Assembly (NCBI RefSeq): GCF_014698035.1
Contig: NZ_JACJSF010000049.1
Location: 1 to 57,415, forward strand
Direction: 5' to 3'
Source of the DNA: Desmonostoc muscorum FACHB-395
GTDB taxonomy: Bacteria; Cyanobacteriota; Cyanobacteriia; Cyanobacteriales; Nostocaceae
DNA length: 57,415 nucleotides
Position 1 is the first letter of the stretch. Every line of letters begins with the position of its first letter. Made by a program: the position numbers and the translations under genes. The notes under the pieces are model-generated. The model was not told the origin of the DNA, ran no database searches, and worked only from the letters and a program-made list of their open reading frames with translations. This document shows positions 34,121 through 42,627 of the stretch, in pieces.

Positions 34121-34315
34121 TTATCTGCAAATACAAAAAAGGCAAGTAATAGCATCGCCAATTAACTCATCATCCGTCCAAATTGTTTGTCGGGGTGATG
34201 TGATGGATTTACAACCTGGTACTTCAATTACCATTAATCTGCTAGATTCGGTTTCCTCAGTTAAGAGCCATTGAACTTGAGAGGTAGACGTTCTATTAAT
34301 GACTCTCAAATACAC
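34121..34315 (-). CDS. Small hypothetical protein
   Basis: The product has 64 residues from a GTG, reading VINRTSTSQVQWLLTEE, then RLMVIEVPGCKSITSP and ITCLFCICR at the end. It looks globular but I recognise no family and see no good ribosome site. It could be spurious. Confidence 0.3.
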   Translation of the reverse strand: MYLRVINRTSTSQVQWLLTEETESSRLMVIEVPGCKSITSPRQTIWTDDELIGDAITCLFCICR

Positions 34316-34399
34316 AGTTGTTATCTTTCACTAGGAAGACGCGATTGCACAACTGCTTCCGTAGGATGGTAAGAGTTGAAAGCTTGTAATTGGAAGATT

Positions 34400-35200
34400 A
34401 TGAATCAGACGTTGACCCGTCCCCTGGCCGTTGTAACAGGTGCATCTAATGGTATTGGCTACGAACTTGCCAAACAGTTTGCTCAAAATGGCTTTGATCT
34501 CGTTGTCACAGCCACCGGATCTAGCATTAATCAAGCTGCTGGTGCTTTTAAGGAACTAGGCGCTAAGGTTGAAACCGTACAGGCGGATCTTGCCACTTAT
34601 GATGGAGTCGAAACCCTAATTAACCAAATTCAAGCTACTGGAAGACCAGTGGAAGCGATCGCAATTAATGCCGGAGTTGGGGTAGGTGGCAAATTCACTG
34701 AGACTGACTTGCAGGAAGAACTGAATCTGATCAACCTGAATGTGGTGTCATCAGTTCATCTCGCCAAACGAGTAGTCAAGGATATGGTAGATTGCGGTAA
34801 CGGCAAAATTCTCTTCACATCGTCAATTGCCGCGCTGCAACCTGGGCCATTTGAGGCGGTTTATGCAGCCTCTAAAGCCTTTATTCACTCGTTTGCAGAA
34901 GCACTCCGCAACGAATTAAAAGACACCGATGTAACAGTCACAGCGCTCATGCCTGGGCCAACAGATACAAACTTTTTCCACCGAGCCGGAATGGATGATA
35001 CTAAGGTGGGTGCAGACAAGAAGGATGACCCAGCTATTGTTGCTAAACAGGGATTTGAGGCTCTGATGGCAGGCAAAGACGATATTGTTGCAGGCTCATT
35101 GAAAACCAAAATTCAGGGCAATATCAGCAAAGTTTTGCCGGATACCGTTAATGCAGAGCAGCACCGGCAACTGAGTGAGCCAGGCTCGGCTAACAAGTAA
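34400..35200 (+). CDS. Short-chain dehydrogenase/reductase
   Basis: This is a classical SDR of about 266 residues with nucleotide motif TGASNGIGYEL, NAGVGVGG, catalytic Ser in LFTSSIAAL and YxxxK in YAASKAF. It probably uses NADP(H), judging by the family; the substrate is not readable. I chose the ATG at 34400 because the upstream 24 bases add nothing conserved. It precedes an MRJP-like gene by 21 bases, so the two likely form an operon. The C-terminus (KTKIQGNISKVLPDTVNAEQ) resembles cyanobacterial SDRs of unknown role. Confidence 0.85.
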   Translation: MNQTLTRPLAVVTGASNGIGYELAKQFAQNGFDLVVTATGSSINQAAGAFKELGAKVETVQADLATYDGVETLINQIQATGRPVEAIAINAGVGVGGKFTETDLQEELNLINLNVVSSVHLAKRVVKDMVDCGNGKILFTSSIAALQPGPFEAVYAASKAFIHSFAEALRNELKDTDVTVTALMPGPTDTNFFHRAGMDDTKVGADKKDDPAIVAKQGFEALMAGKDDIVAGSLKTKIQGNISKVLPDTVNAEQHRQLSEPGSANK

Positions 35201-35221
35201 TCGCAAGCAGGGAAAAATGCT

Positions 35222-36334
35222 ATGGTCAGTCAATTACAGAAGCTTCCAACGGATGAATCATTAGGCACACTGGAGCCAGTTGCCCAGTTTGACGGTGCTA
35301 TGCCTACGGGTGTAACGGTATCTCATCAAGGACGCATCTTTGTCAATTTTCCTAAATGGGGCGATGAAGTTGAATTCACGGTGGCAGAAATCCGAGATGG
35401 TCGTCCGGTGGCTTATCCCAATGAGGTAATTAATCGCACAAACCCAGATAACCTTGCACAAACACTTGTATCTGTGCAAAGTGTTGTGGTTGACCCCCGC
35501 GATCACCTGTGGATTCTCGATACTGGTAGTCCGATGTTCCAACCAACGCAGTACGGCGGCCCCAAGCTGGTTTGTGTTGATTTAACAAGCGATCAAGTCA
35601 TCAAAACGATTCTTTTTCCCCAAGATGTAGCATTGCCAACAACCTACCTTAATGATGTCCGGTTTGATTTGCGGCGCGGTGCTGAGGGTACAGCATTCAT
35701 CACCGATTCATCGGATCAAGGCGCAAATGGGATTATTGTTGTTGATTTGGCATCGGGTGAAAGCTGGCGTAGACTGCACGATCATCCTTCCACAAAAGCT
35801 GAAGAACTATCGAGCTTTCTACCTGTGGTTGAGGGTCGCCCATTCATGAAACGTCAGCCAGATGGGTCAACCAAACCTGTCAAAATGGGGTCAGACGGAA
35901 TTGCCATTAGTGCAGATGGATCACGTTTGTATTACTGCCCGCTTGCTAGTCGTCGTCTCTACAGTGTTGCGGTTGACGCACTTGTAGATCGAGCGATCGA
36001 CGATGATGCTGTTGCCGCAACAGTAATTGATGAAGGGGATAAAGGCGGCGGTGCAGATGGACTCGAATCAGATGCAGCCGGATGTATTTATGCGACGAAT
36101 TATGAACACAATGCAATTTTGCGTCGTCATCCTAATGGAATATGGGAAACGATAGTACACGATCCTCGCCTCCTTTGGCCTGATACCCTTTCAGTAGCAA
36201 CAGACGGTTATCTTTACGTCACAGCCAACCAGTTACACCGTCAAGCAAGCTACCAAAAGGGGCGCGATTTACGTCAGTTGCCTTATAGTCTTTTCCGCAT
36301 TCGCATTAATGCTCAACCTGTGCTGTTGCGATAA
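35222..36334 (+). CDS. Major royal jelly protein-like (MRJP/yellow) beta-propeller protein
   Basis: The 370-residue protein has recurring strands such as VQSVVVDPRDHLWILDTG, TYLNDVRFDLRRG, GSDGIAISADGSRLYYCPL and WPDTLSVATDGYLYVTANQ. These are hallmarks of the MRJP/yellow six-bladed propeller family, related to lactonases. No signal peptide is seen. Bacterial members may be sugar lactonases or binding proteins; no activity is proven. It lies 21 bases after the SDR gene. Confidence 0.85.
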   Translation: MVSQLQKLPTDESLGTLEPVAQFDGAMPTGVTVSHQGRIFVNFPKWGDEVEFTVAEIRDGRPVAYPNEVINRTNPDNLAQTLVSVQSVVVDPRDHLWILDTGSPMFQPTQYGGPKLVCVDLTSDQVIKTILFPQDVALPTTYLNDVRFDLRRGAEGTAFITDSSDQGANGIIVVDLASGESWRRLHDHPSTKAEELSSFLPVVEGRPFMKRQPDGSTKPVKMGSDGIAISADGSRLYYCPLASRRLYSVAVDALVDRAIDDDAVAATVIDEGDKGGGADGLESDAAGCIYATNYEHNAILRRHPNGIWETIVHDPRLLWPDTLSVATDGYLYVTANQLHRQASYQKGRDLRQLPYSLFRIRINAQPVLLR

Positions 36335-36339
36335 ATTAT

Positions 36340-36660
36340 CGAACAGAATTCAGGAATCAGGAGTCAGAATACAGGAAAGGTATTCTGTATGACTGGCGGA
36401 TAGCGTAGCGTAAAGCCTTCTCTTCTCTTTCAGAGACGCTAACGCGAACGAAAGGCAACGCCTTCGGCATGGCTTCTCTACGAGACGCTACACGAACGCT
36501 TAGAGCGAGTACTCGATAGCGCAGCGTTAGCGAGTATTCGAGCGTCGTGTCTGAATAATCAGTCTTCAATCAGTCGCGCGTCTGAATCCCCGATTGATTT
36601 ATTCTGACTCCTGGTAGCGGATAGCTAAGGTTTAGCCCATTCTGACTTCTGAATTCTTCT
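36340..36660. repeat. Dispersed repeat block with palindromic units
   Basis: This gap holds the same outer arms as 1996-2117: TCAGGAGTCAGAAT at 36357-36370 against ATTCTGACTCCTG at 36601-36613, with a further TTCTGACTTCTGAATTC at about 36640. The centre is a run of GC-rich short units (GAGACGCTAACGCGAACG, later GAGACGCTACACGAACG) typical of Nostoc intergenic repeats. No gene is supported here. Confidence 0.75.
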
Positions 36661-36699
36661 TCAATAAATGCAACTGATTATTGCTAAAGGAAATACATA

Positions 36700-37164
36700 A
36701 TGGCGTTGAATATCAAAGATTTACGGATTCACAGCCCTGCATTCACTTCTGGTGAGCGTATCCCGAAACAATATACCAGCAACGGTGAAAACATCTCACC
36801 TCCCTTGGAATGGAGTGGACTACCAGCCGGAACCCAGCAATTAGCACTCATCTGTCACGATCCAGATGCACCCCTACCACAGGGGTTTACTCACTGGCTA
36901 ATCTATGGGATTCCACCAACGGTTAACCAGATTGCAGAGGGAGATGGTAACAAATTTACTGAAGGTATGAACAGTACCAATCAGCCAGGGTATACCGGGC
37001 CTGCTCCACCAAAAGGGCATGGGCTTCACCATTACTATTTCTGGTTATATGCCCTAGATGCAGAACTTGACCTGAAGCCAAATATCAACCGTGAGGAACT
37101 ACTGAATGCGATCGCTGACCATGTAATTGAGCAAGCGCGGTTGGTTGGAGTCTATGAATCCTGA
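36700..37164 (+). CDS. PEBP / YbhB-YbcL family protein
   Basis: The product has 154 residues with the phosphatidylethanolamine-binding-protein signature: ISPPLEWSGLPAGTQQLALI, CHDPDAPLPQGFTHWLIYGI and GHGLHHYYFWLYALD. Bacterial YbhB/YbcL proteins are cytoplasmic or periplasmic ligand-binding proteins of unclear role; the Raf-inhibitor label is inherited from eukaryotes. The ligand-pocket Asp-Pro-Asp and His residues are present. It is likely intact. Confidence 0.88.
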   Translation: MALNIKDLRIHSPAFTSGERIPKQYTSNGENISPPLEWSGLPAGTQQLALICHDPDAPLPQGFTHWLIYGIPPTVNQIAEGDGNKFTEGMNSTNQPGYTGPAPPKGHGLHHYYFWLYALDAELDLKPNINREELLNAIADHVIEQARLVGVYES

Positions 37165-37189
37165 CATTTATTAATTCTAGAAATCCAAG

Positions 37190-37334
37190 GAGGGTGTGGA
37201 AACTCCGCAACAGTTGATCGACATCAATGATTTGCCGCGATCGCAAATTGAACGCTTGCCCAACGGCGGAATTCGCATCGACGCACTGGCGCGAAATAGT
37301 GATGTTGCATACGACGAGAATATTCAGCGACAGT
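37190..37334 (+). pseudogene. Fragment of a xanthine dehydrogenase-type FAD-binding subunit
   Basis: The frame reads GVETPQQLIDINDLPRSQIE, then LPNGGIRIDALARNSDVAYD. This is the conserved early part of the FAD-binding domain of molybdopterin dehydrogenases (XdhB/YagS type). Both the preceding AGGTN segment and all later sequence are missing. At about 37335 it changes abruptly to dinB sequence in another reading phase, which marks a recombination junction. Confidence 0.7.
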
Positions 37335-38045
37335 ATCAAAACTGCGATTTTCCAGGAAACTCAGTTGACGGCAACCGCAGGTGTGTCAATTAACAAGTTT
37401 CTTGTAAAAATGGCATCAGGGCAGAATAAGCCCAACGGACTAACGGTGATTTTACCGGAGGATGCGATCGCCTTTGTAGAGCAACTGCCGATTGAAAAGT
37501 TCCACGGCATTGGAGAGGTGACGGCGGCGAAGATGCATTCGCTCGGCATTCATACTGGTGCAGATTTGAAAATGCGATCGCTCTTGGAGCTAACACACCA
37601 CTTTGGTAAAGCAGGTCAGTATTACTATAAGATTGCCAGAGCAGAAGATGATCGCCTAGTTGAGGCGAATCGAGTTCGTAAGTCCATCGGTGCAGAAACC
37701 TCATTTGCACAAGATTTAAGCGATGTCGGTCAGATGTTGCAGGAACTTGAACAGATTGCCCAGATAGTGGAGCAACGCTTAGAGCAGCACGAAACGCGTG
37801 GCCGCACATTAACATTGAAAGTTAAATTCTCTGACTATCAGCAGATAACCCGCAGTAAAACAATGCTTGCTCCCATTAGTGAACTCTCTACGATTTTTGA
37901 GATAGCTAAAGCGCTGTTTGAGTTGATTGATCTGGAGAATCGTAGTATCAGATTGCTAGGGATTTCTTTGTCTAACCTTGATAATCAAAAACAATCTCAA
38001 GCTATTCAATTGCCATTATTTCAGAATGGGAACATCAGATTTTAG
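37335..38045 (+). pseudogene. Truncated dinB copy (3' two thirds)
   Basis: From KTAIFQETQLTATAGVSINK to the QLPLFQ clamp-binding tail it is nearly identical to residues 126-361 of the complete Pol IV at 4439-5524. The palm residues HVDMDAFY and the LDEAYLDV acidic pair are missing, so it cannot polymerise. An ATG at 37227 allows a 272-residue product with a nonsense N-terminus read from the dehydrogenase fragment. The frame has stayed open, so the copying event is recent or the product is still selected. Confidence 0.85.
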
Positions 38046-38051
38046 CGTAGG
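37335..38051 (+). repeat. Segmental duplication, copy B part 1
   Basis: It aligns without gaps to 4814-5530 at 717 bases. The junctions are sharp: a dehydrogenase fragment upstream, unrelated sequence downstream until the second duplicated block at 38739-39050. Confidence 0.85.
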
Positions 38052-38095
38052 TGTAAGCCCCACTTCTAAAAAGCTCAGTTACTGTCGTAAGCATT

Positions 38096-38296
38096 TCACA
38101 AGCTCATTAGTGACTGCAATTGTGTGTCTGAATTATCTCCCAATTCTTGCTGCAATTGGGATAGTTGATTTTCTAACGCTTCAGCAGTCTGAATGAGATT
38201 CGACTCTTGGGCTATTCTTAGCTGAGTTTCTTTAATAGATATTTTTCTTACCAGTTCATTGACTGCATCCACTGAATCATCATTTTCAGTAATCAT
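38096..38296 (-). CDS. Small coiled-coil protein
   Basis: The product has 66 residues, mostly one amphipathic helix: VNELVRKISIKETQLRIAQE, then EALENQLSQLQQELGD. It lies 37 bases after the monooxygenase-like gene in the same direction. I recognise no family; it could be a small adaptor protein. Confidence 0.5.
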   Translation of the reverse strand: MITENDDSVDAVNELVRKISIKETQLRIAQESNLIQTAEALENQLSQLQQELGDNSDTQLQSLMSL

Positions 38297-38333
38297 GGCT
38301 GAATTACGATTCCTCTAAATTCTGTTTTGAGAT

Positions 38334-38636
38334 TTAATACTCTGCTTCAATTTGATAAAGGGCAGGATTAGCTTCAATAGGTAATTGTTGTTCAAAAATC
38401 TCATTTTGGGAAATGCGTTTAGAGAATGCCGATTGCCACGTTTCTTTACTAGACCATTTTGCAATATTAATAAATTGAAATCTCTCGCTTGGGTCAAGAC
38501 TGCGATGTAACTTTGTATCGATAAACCCTGGCTCATTTTTCATCAACAGAGCAGTCTGATTCCATTTGCGAAGAAATTCATCTTCCAAACCTTGAGGAAC
38601 AGAGAAGACATTGATCAATACCACAGGTGAATCCAT
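38334..38636 (-). CDS. ABM-domain (antibiotic biosynthesis monooxygenase-like) protein
   Basis: This is a 100-residue ferredoxin-like alpha/beta barrel protein: VVLINVFSVPQGLEDEFLRK, NEPGFIDTKLHRSLDPSERF and QFINIAKWSSKETWQSAF. ABM proteins act as small dimeric oxygenases on quinone-like substrates, as haem-degrading enzymes, or have no known activity. No haem ligand is obvious. It sits, with the small coiled-coil gene, in the DNA inserted between the two halves of the dinB/proline-rich duplication. Confidence 0.8.
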   Translation of the reverse strand: MDSPVVLINVFSVPQGLEDEFLRKWNQTALLMKNEPGFIDTKLHRSLDPSERFQFINIAKWSSKETWQSAFSKRISQNEIFEQQLPIEANPALYQIEAEY

Positions 38637-38734
38637 AAAGGCTGTTCTTTAAACTCTGTCATGCTAGACGATAGCATTTTCAAACAGAACCTGGGATGTA
38701 CTTATAGTAGGATTATACAAGTTTTAGATGCTGC

Positions 38735-39028
38735 TCACCGACAAAAATTATCAACTCTCAACTCGCGCCACACATCAGACGGTTGCCACCCAGAGTTACC
38801 CACAGAGCGTAGGGGGCGATAGTGTTCAGAAATGTATTCGGATTCGGAAACGTAGTCTTCAATGTACACAGGTGGGTTTGGTTCAACAACTGTTTCAGGA
38901 ATATTTTGGCTCTCAGAAATCTCAATGGGTTCAGTCGGTGGTGGGGTTACTTCTGTTTTCTTGCGAACTGGGTTAGGGTTTTTTTTGATGAGTCGTTTCA
39001 TATCTATAGGAATCATTCGGCTGTCCAC
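38735..39028 (-). CDS. Small proline-rich protein, copy B (intact frame)
   Basis: The 97-residue protein starts MDSRMIPIDMKRLIKKNPNP, has a Pro/Glu segment (EVTPPPTEPIEISES) and ends in a conserved-looking tail (GWQPSDVWRELRVDNFCR). It lacks the 8-base tandem duplication of copy A, so this is the better guide to the ancestral protein. The basic N-terminus, acidic proline-rich middle and Trp-containing tail suggest a flexible adaptor. The function is unknown. Confidence 0.55.
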   Translation of the reverse strand: MDSRMIPIDMKRLIKKNPNPVRKKTEVTPPPTEPIEISESQNIPETVVEPNPPVYIEDYVSESEYISEHYRPLRSVGNSGWQPSDVWRELRVDNFCR

Positions 39029-39050
39029 AAAGAACGGATATCCCAGGATA
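38739..39050. repeat. Segmental duplication, copy B part 2
   Basis: It is about 310 bases similar to 5577-5897. It is separated from copy B part 1 by about 690 bases holding the ABM and coiled-coil genes, whereas in copy A the two parts are only about 46 bases apart. Confidence 0.8.
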
Positions 39051-39298
39051 CAGGAATTTATCAGCGAATCAGAGGCATTTTGCCAGAAAGTTGTATGGGT
39101 GTGGATTGCTTTTTAGGGACGGGAGCGGAGCGCGATGCCGAATAGCCATTCGTAGAAACGGATTTAACAATAGGTATGATGTTGTCTACTCGCATATTCA
39201 AAGAATATTTGCCGACCATTGGTCGGCAAATAGGTAGCAATTAGTATTGACAAAATAATCGCAGTAGTAATTAGCAGCAAAGGCTAGAATAGATAGTT

Positions 39299-39688
39299 AT
39301 GAACAGTCCATTGACTTGGCTTACTGCGGGCAAATTGCTATCGGTGATTTTCTTGGTGCTAGCCAACGGATTTTTTGTGGCGGCTGAATTTGCCTTGGTT
39401 GCGCTTCGCCGTAGTCGTGTCGAACAGTTGGTCATCCAAGGTCATCCCGGTGCAAAAGCTTTACAACGGGCAGTAAATAACTTGGATGCTTATCTAGCAG
39501 CGACCCAACTTGGTGTTAACATATCTTCTTTAGGCTTAGGTTGGCTTGGAGAACCAGCGATTGCAGTACTGGTCGAACCCGCTTTCCACTGGCTGCCAAA
39601 ATCTTTATCGCAAACTAGCGCTCATACCTTATCAGTAGTGATTGCCTTTACAATCATTACGTCTCTCCACATCGTTTTGGGAGAATAA
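39299..39688 (+). pseudogene. N-terminal fragment of a CNNM/TlyC-type (DUF21) membrane protein
   Basis: The start and first membrane helices of the DUF21 domain are well preserved (LLSVIFLVLANGFFVAAEFA, RRSRVEQLVIQGHPGAKAL and QLGVNISSLGLGWLGEPAI). The sequence stops at LHIVLGE, exactly where the family continues to a conserved PKSLAL segment, CBS domains and a C-terminal domain. Only 129 of about 450 residues remain. Full-length members are hemolysin-C/magnesium-cobalt efflux-like proteins; this fragment is unlikely to work. Confidence 0.75.
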
Positions 39689-39736
39689 AGCGTAGTTCAC
39701 CGCCGCAGATATCGCCCTTTGATTTCCTCTTTAAAA

Positions 39737-41002
39737 TCACAACTGGGGGGCATGAGCCAGTTCACTACGTAGCTGCTCCATTGCTCCAGTATTGATTTTC
39801 TGTGCGCTCCCCGAAGGTATTAAAGACTCCTGATATCGAAAGGTGACACACATTTTTCCAGCAGTTGTTGCAATTGCAACAATTATTGGTTGATGCCTGA
39901 ATCCTGTAACTGTAAAATAAAGTTTTTCTAATTCTAATCCTCCCTGATGAACTGGTATATCTAAGCACCCTAAATTAGTGATTGCGATATCTGAAGTAGT
40001 AATATCCTTGGCGTACTGCCGTGTAGTAATCTTATTGGGTTTGGTAGAGAGAAACGATTTGGCTTTTGAGCTGCCTTTATATATTTTTTTCTCCGTCACT
40101 GCAAGATTAATTTGATGCTTCACCTGACGGGCTAAATCCCAAAATTGAGTCTGTTGATTTAATGAGTGAGAGGTTACCACACGAGCAATATATTCTCCAA
40201 AGTTTTCGCCCACAGGAATCGTAAGGTAATTACGAAGATTGAAGGGAGAGAGACATTTGAGAACAATTTCCTTTGATGAACTTATTTCGTGATGGAGCGA
40301 CAATAGGAAAGCAGCACACAAAGCTCCGTGAACAGTAGTTTGCTCTTGCCGACAGCGAGCAACTAGTCTGTTAGTTTCTAGGGGAGAAAAATACCAATGG
40401 AGTAAGTGAATCCTTTCATGGTAAGCCTCATCTAATTGGATAGTCGGATCTACCTTAACCCCCCAATCAAAATCAACGGTATTCTTTTCTCCTTCGCCAT
40501 AAACAGGAGGCAATAGTCGATCGATTGAGGGGATTTCTGGCAATCGCTCTCGATAACTTCCCGGTTCCGTTATTTCGCACCAAATATCCCGCATCAGGTA
40601 AGCTCCAGATAACCCGTCTCCAATATGGTGGTAGGTCAAAAGCAAATCAGAAACATCAGGGGAGTGCAACAAGACTACACGTGCCAATGGCTCCTCACTC
40701 CATGAGAAAGGATGCAACAGTTGTGCAGATATCTCTTGAGACCAGTGTTCTTCACCAAGACGCTTAATTACCTGTATAGGAATTGGCGGTACTCCTTGTG
40801 ATACCAAACATGGTTGCTGGTGTCGATCAATTAAAATTCTTTTACTTAGTAGAGGATGGCGGCGCTGTACCCAACCTAAAGCTTCAACAAGCCGCTCGAC
40901 ACTGAATGCTCCCCTAATTCTGGCACACAGTGACACATTGATTAGTCTATCGCAACCTAGCAACCACATTAAATGTTCCGACGGTGTTAGTAAACAGTTC
41001 AT
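39737..41002 (-). CDS. PapA5-like acyltransferase (condensation-domain superfamily)
   Basis: The product has about 421 residues with the HHxxxDG-type active site YHHIGDGLSG near residue 125, an N-terminal RRHPLLSKRI segment and a C-terminal SDIAITNLGCLDIP region. This pattern fits the phthiocerol dimycocerosyl transferase / alcohol acyltransferase branch rather than NRPS condensation domains. I chose the ATG at 41002 because GAGG lies 6-9 bases upstream. Such enzymes move an acyl chain from a PKS carrier to an alcohol or amine. It is the only visible candidate in the window for releasing the PKS product, but it lies 10 kb away and on the other strand, so the link is inference. Confidence 0.8.
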   Translation of the reverse strand: MNCLLTPSEHLMWLLGCDRLINVSLCARIRGAFSVERLVEALGWVQRRHPLLSKRILIDRHQQPCLVSQGVPPIPIQVIKRLGEEHWSQEISAQLLHPFSWSEEPLARVVLLHSPDVSDLLLTYHHIGDGLSGAYLMRDIWCEITEPGSYRERLPEIPSIDRLLPPVYGEGEKNTVDFDWGVKVDPTIQLDEAYHERIHLLHWYFSPLETNRLVARCRQEQTTVHGALCAAFLLSLHHEISSSKEIVLKCLSPFNLRNYLTIPVGENFGEYIARVVTSHSLNQQTQFWDLARQVKHQINLAVTEKKIYKGSSKAKSFLSTKPNKITTRQYAKDITTSDIAITNLGCLDIPVHQGGLELEKLYFTVTGFRHQPIIVAIATTAGKMCVTFRYQESLIPSGSAQKINTGAMEQLRSELAHAPQL

Positions 41003-41014
41003 TAAAAACCTCAC

Positions 41015-41793
41015 ACGCTTTCATCAAACACTACTCATCATCAGGCAAATACAACCCACTGCTATCGTTGGTCGGGCGTGAAGATATTTCGACAATCGCC
41101 ACCAAACCATGACAGCGTTTTCTGTAGTAAGTGTATCGGCGCAAGTTGATTACTTCAATGGCACATCATGATTGCGATTGCCTACGGCGAGGCGTAAGCC
41201 CATCACACAGGGCTATAGCCTTTAATTATCCCCTAAAATTCATCAACAACTACACAGTATCATTCAGAAAGCCGCACTCAGAGCAATCCCAATGAGGCAA
41301 TTAACCTCCGTGAAATTCGGCATGGTTCCTCTTATCGCAGCAAAGTGAGCCGCGCTGTTGAAGCAGTATGCTTCTTACGCTATGTAATTAATGTATGTAA
41401 CGAAATAGGCATTTGATATCTGACTTGCTTACCGAAGGGATGGTGTTGATGCTGGCACTTAACTCTTGTGTGACGGCAGTTTAAAGATTTTTGGTTACTT
41501 TTGCATAAAACACAAAACAAAAGAAGAAGAATATTACATACCAAACGAATTATATATAAACCAAGGGACAACGCTTAAAAGTTCCGTATTTTATTTTCCT
41601 TTTCAGGCACTGCTCTGGACTCCTTGCCCCAGGGCAGTTTTTCATTGCATAGGCGGTTAACTAGAGTTAACACTCATGCTCAGTAACTTTGTATTAGACA
41701 TGCAGTGCATTACTTACTTTGTATAAGAGGAATAATTGTATTACAGCCCGTAAGAATTTGGATTTTTAAAAAGTATAAAGGAGGTAATAATTT
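41015..41793. other. Long intergenic region with leader repeat copy 2
   Basis: No complete gene is supported. A reverse-strand frame at 41031-41165 (INLRRYTYYRKRCHGLVAIV, ending in LYLPDDE) looks like a C-terminal fragment of an unidentified protein. The leader-like repeat is at 41451-41570, and AAAGGAGG lies just before the next gene. The remaining sequence shows nothing I can name. Confidence 0.4.
41451..41570 (+). promoter_or_regulatory. Leader-like repeat, copy 2
   Basis: It shares ordered blocks with 5935-6060 (CTTAACTCTTGT, GCATAAAACACAAAA, GAATATTACATA, ATATAAACCA). It ends about 220 bases before the terpene-cyclase-like gene. The conserved blocks with variable spacers are consistent with a promoter and leader pair or a dispersed repeat. 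Confidence 0.5.
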
Positions 41794-42441
41794 ATGGGAA
41801 CTTATTTAATGCTTGGCAGCGGAGCATTTTGGATACTGACTTATATTTTGTTGATTGAACGTGGCTTTAAAGATCAAACGTATGGAATGCCGTTGGTCGC
41901 GTTGTGTGCCAATCTTTCCTGGGAATTTATATTTTCTTTTATTCATCCTCATCAGCCACCACAACTTCAAATCAATATTGTGTGGTTGATGCTTGATTTA
42001 ATTATCTTGTATGGATTTTTCAAGTTTGGGCAATCTGAGTTGAAGGATATACCAAATAAATTATTTTATCCAGTGTTTATATTAACTTTATTTACTAGCT
42101 TTTGCTGTGTCCTGTTAATCACAGATGAATTTCAAGATTGGAGCGGTGCGTATACAGCTTTTGGGCAAAATCTTCTCATGTCCATTCTCTTTATTGATAT
42201 GTTGACCAAACGTAATACTGTCCGAGGTCAATCAATCTTTATTGCTATCTTCAAAATGATAGGAACTTTGCTGGCTTCCATTGGGTTTTATATTAATAAT
42301 CCAATACAAGGTAGGTCACTTTTATTTATATTTTTGTATACTGCAATTTTTGTTTTTGATCTAATATATGTGGGGATGATTGCTATGAAGATAAAAAGGT
42401 TTAGAGAAAAAAAGCTTAATCACGCACTAACCCGGCAGTAG
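41794..42441 (+). CDS. Pyr4/PaxB-type transmembrane terpene cyclase homologue
   Basis: The 215-residue protein has about seven hydrophobic helices. The segment FKDQTYGMPLVALCANLSWE (about residues 25-44) closely matches the signature of fungal Pyr4/PaxB membrane cyclases, which end in a TYGM-[15 residues]-WE pattern. Glu44 corresponds to their essential Glu, and Asp189 in IFVFDLIYVG corresponds to the essential Asp in the last helix. These enzymes protonate or cyclise prenylated substrates in the membrane. AAAGGAGG 10 bases before the ATG supports the start. No prenyltransferase or epoxidase gene is nearby, so its substrate is unknown. Confidence 0.75.
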   Translation: MGTYLMLGSGAFWILTYILLIERGFKDQTYGMPLVALCANLSWEFIFSFIHPHQPPQLQINIVWLMLDLIILYGFFKFGQSELKDIPNKLFYPVFILTLFTSFCCVLLITDEFQDWSGAYTAFGQNLLMSILFIDMLTKRNTVRGQSIFIAIFKMIGTLLASIGFYINNPIQGRSLLFIFLYTAIFVFDLIYVGMIAMKIKRFREKKLNHALTRQ

Positions 42442-42608
42442 TGGAAAATAACTTTAGGAAGATGGTATATAGCAATCCTCGAAAACTGCTGCTAACAAGC
42501 GTAGGAGTAATAGCGATCGCCTACATTTCAACCTGTCTATTTTTGTTTGTTCGGCAGCCTTATTTGATATTTTGCCCCACACCAAAAATCTTAGAGAAAA
42601 AACGCTAA
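42441..42608 (+). pseudogene. N-terminal stub of an alpha/beta hydrolase
   Basis: The frame has one membrane anchor (LLTSVGVIAIAYISTCLFLF) followed by VRQPYLIFCPTPKILEK, which resembles the start of YfhR-type membrane-anchored alpha/beta hydrolases (…IFxPSP…). It ends after 55 residues, with the whole catalytic domain missing. GTG 42441 overlaps the stop of the previous gene; the ATG at 42462 is also possible. Confidence 0.5.
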
Positions 42609-42627
42609 ACAAAAATTCAGATAAATT

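Noticed and set aside
36395..36560. CRISPR-like impression of GC-rich short units
   Set aside because: Unit lengths and spacers are irregular and partly palindromic; no cas gene is present; it fits a dispersed intergenic repeat.
39737..41002. Reading this protein as an NRPS condensation domain
   Set aside because: It is a stand-alone protein with no adenylation or carrier partner, and its sequence pattern fits PapA5-like acyltransferases.
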